The notes under the pieces were generated by a model that was not told the DNA's origin, did not search any database, and saw only the letters and a list, made by a program, of their open reading frames with translations. This document shows, in pieces, positions 5,515 through 6,608 of a DNA stretch of 6,608 nt; within the stretch, counting starts at the first letter, position 1, and every line of letters begins with the position of its first letter. This DNA is from Actinomycetes bacterium. GTDB taxonomy: Bacteria > Actinomycetota > Acidimicrobiia > Acidimicrobiales > Bog-793. The DNA is taken from the NCBI GenBank assembly GCA_021823365.1, contig JAKAOD010000105.1:2039-8646 (forward strand). The letters are read 5' to 3'. Made by a program: the position numbers and the translations under genes.

Positions 5515-6600
5515 ATGAGCGTCCTCGTCCTCGACGTCGGCTCGTCGACGCTTCGCGCCGTGGTCGTCCGATCCGACGGGGCGCTTGCCGCCGAGGTCCG
5601 CCGGCCGATCGCACGAAGCAGCCCGGCGCCGGGCGTCGTCGAGCTCGACGCCGCGTCGATCGCCGAGGGCTCCCTTGCAGCGGCACGCGCCGCGATCGAG
5701 CGAAGCGGCCGCGTCGACGCCGTCGGGATCACCGCCCAGCGAGCGTCGACGATGCTCTGGGAGCGCGCCACCGGGAAGCCGGTGGGCCCGGTGATCGGCT
5801 GGCAGGACCTGCGCACGGTCGGCCGTTGCCTCGCCCTGCGCCCCCGCGGGATCCGGCTGTCGCCGAACCAGTCGGCGACCAAGCTCGTCCACCTCCTCGA
5901 AGAGCACCGCTCGCTCGACCCGGAGGCGCTGTGCTTCGGCACGATCGACTCCTGGCTCGCCTGGGTGCTCACAGAGGGCGGCGCGCACGTGACCGACGCG
6001 ACGAACGCCGGCGTCACCGGGCTCGTGCTCCTCGACGGCTCCGCATGGGACGAGGGGGTGCTCTCGGCCCTGTCGATCCCGCCGTCGATCCTTCCCCGCA
6101 TCGTCGACTCGACCGGCGTCGTCGGCCTCGCGACGGCGCTTCCGGGCGCTCCGCCCCTCGCCGCACTGGTGGGCGACCAGCAGGCCGCCCTCGTCGGGCA
6201 GGGCTGCATCGCTCCCGGCGAGGCGAAGGCGACGTTCGGGACCGGGGCGATGCTCGACTGCTCGACCGGGCTCGAGCGCCCGCCCTTCCCGGTGCGCGGC
6301 GGGTCCGGCACCGTCCCGATCATCGCCTGGCGGGCGGGGGGCAGGATCCACTGGGGCATCGAGGCGATCATGCTCGCCGCCGGGGCCTGCGTCGACTGGC
6401 TGCGCGACGGGCTCGAGCTCGTCGCCGACGTCGCAGAGACGGCGGCGCTCGCCGCGTCGGTGCGCGACGCGGGCGGCGTCAGTTTCGTGCCAGCCCTTTC
6501 CGGGCTCGGGACGCCGGTGTGGGACTTCGGCGCGCGGGGCACGATCCTCGGCCTGAGCGCCTCGACGACGCGCGCCGAGCTCGTCCGGGCGGTCCTGTAG
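5515..6600 (+). CDS. FGGY-family carbohydrate kinase, glycerol-kinase-like, cut short by in-frame TAG
   Basis: FGGY kinases phosphorylate sugars or polyols with ATP; glycerol kinase makes glycerol-3-phosphate. The frame encodes 361 residues, while family members have about 450-500. The N-terminal domain is complete: phosphate-binding LDVGSSTLR (6-14), GITAQRAS (71-78), GWQDLR (95-100), FGTIDSWLAWVLT (141-153), HVTDATNAGVTG (158-169), and GDQQAALVGQ (220-229), whose Asp is the expected catalytic base. The C-terminal domain begins with FGTGAMLDCSTG (241-252) and reaches the second signature, FVPALSGLGTPVWDFGARG (324-342). It then stops after RAVL. The missing part would hold the Gly-Gly and adenine-binding region, so the product as read should be inactive. 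The next codons after TAG read Gly-Ile-Ala, as expected for an uninterrupted protein (LE-x-IA in relatives), so the stop replaces a Glu codon. ATG at 5515 opens directly on the first motif. Glycerol is a likely but unproven substrate. Confidence 0.82.
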   Translation: MSVLVLDVGSSTLRAVVVRSDGALAAEVRRPIARSSPAPGVVELDAASIAEGSLAAARAAIERSGRVDAVGITAQRASTMLWERATGKPVGPVIGWQDLRTVGRCLALRPRGIRLSPNQSATKLVHLLEEHRSLDPEALCFGTIDSWLAWVLTEGGAHVTDATNAGVTGLVLLDGSAWDEGVLSALSIPPSILPRIVDSTGVVGLATALPGAPPLAALVGDQQAALVGQGCIAPGEAKATFGTGAMLDCSTGLERPPFPVRGGSGTVPIIAWRAGGRIHWGIEAIMLAAGACVDWLRDGLELVADVAETAALAASVRDAGGVSFVPALSGLGTPVWDFGARGTILGLSASTTRAELVRAVL

Positions 6601-6608
6601 GGGATCGC

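Noticed and set aside
5172..6542. 456-codon minus-strand frame
   Set aside because: Antisense to the kinase, and out of frame with the real rubrerythrin; Ser/Arg/Pro-rich translation without motifs.

Overview
The window is a very GC-rich stretch, gene-dense on both strands, from an actinobacterium. A WhiB protein (an actinobacterial family), GTG starts, the absence of U-tailed terminators and a probable leaderless promoter all support this. The style of the LCP protein, the WhiB protein and the FGGY kinase resembles Acidimicrobiia, but that placement is my inference from family memory, not a tree. The first and last genes both run into the window edges, so this may be a whole short contig.

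Layout, left to right. Position 2-1087 (+) is the 3' part of a LytR-CpsA-Psr (LCP) cell-wall ligase-like protein. It is followed by a DEDDh (DnaQ-like) exonuclease at 1154-1759 (+), which looks leaderless. That gene converges on a purine-type phosphoribosyltransferase at 1790-2440 (-). The two genes share a perfect inverted repeat that carries both stop codons. The phosphoribosyltransferase lies 56 nt downstream of a WhiB-family regulator at 2497-2727 (-). Next is a 281-nt gap holding the whiB promoter region.

A compact three-gene cassette on the minus strand follows. It reads, in transcription order, rubrerythrin (4946-5368), a GlpC-like two-cluster Fe-S/CCG-domain protein (3605-4906) and a DUF3501 protein (3009-3608). 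The last two overlap by GTGA. A hairpin covers the ribosome binding site of the second gene. The cassette looks like a peroxide/oxygen-defence electron-transfer unit: the rubrerythrin has no rubredoxin domain, and the Fe-S protein is a plausible electron carrier for it. I recall this gene trio as recurring in other genomes, but I know of no assigned biochemistry for DUF3501.

A 146-nt divergent promoter region separates rubrerythrin from an FGGY-family, glycerol-kinase-like gene (5515-6600, +). It contains an 11-bp direct repeat spaced two helical turns. The kinase frame is stopped by a TAG exactly where the family has a conserved Glu, and the frame stays homologous after the stop. It is therefore a nonsense mutation, a recoded stop, or an error at a contig edge.

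No tRNA, rRNA, CRISPR array, insertion sequence or phage gene was seen. The points most worth checking are the amber codon in the kinase, the rubrerythrin/Fe-S/DUF3501 unit with its SD-masking hairpin, and the repeat-containing divergent promoter.
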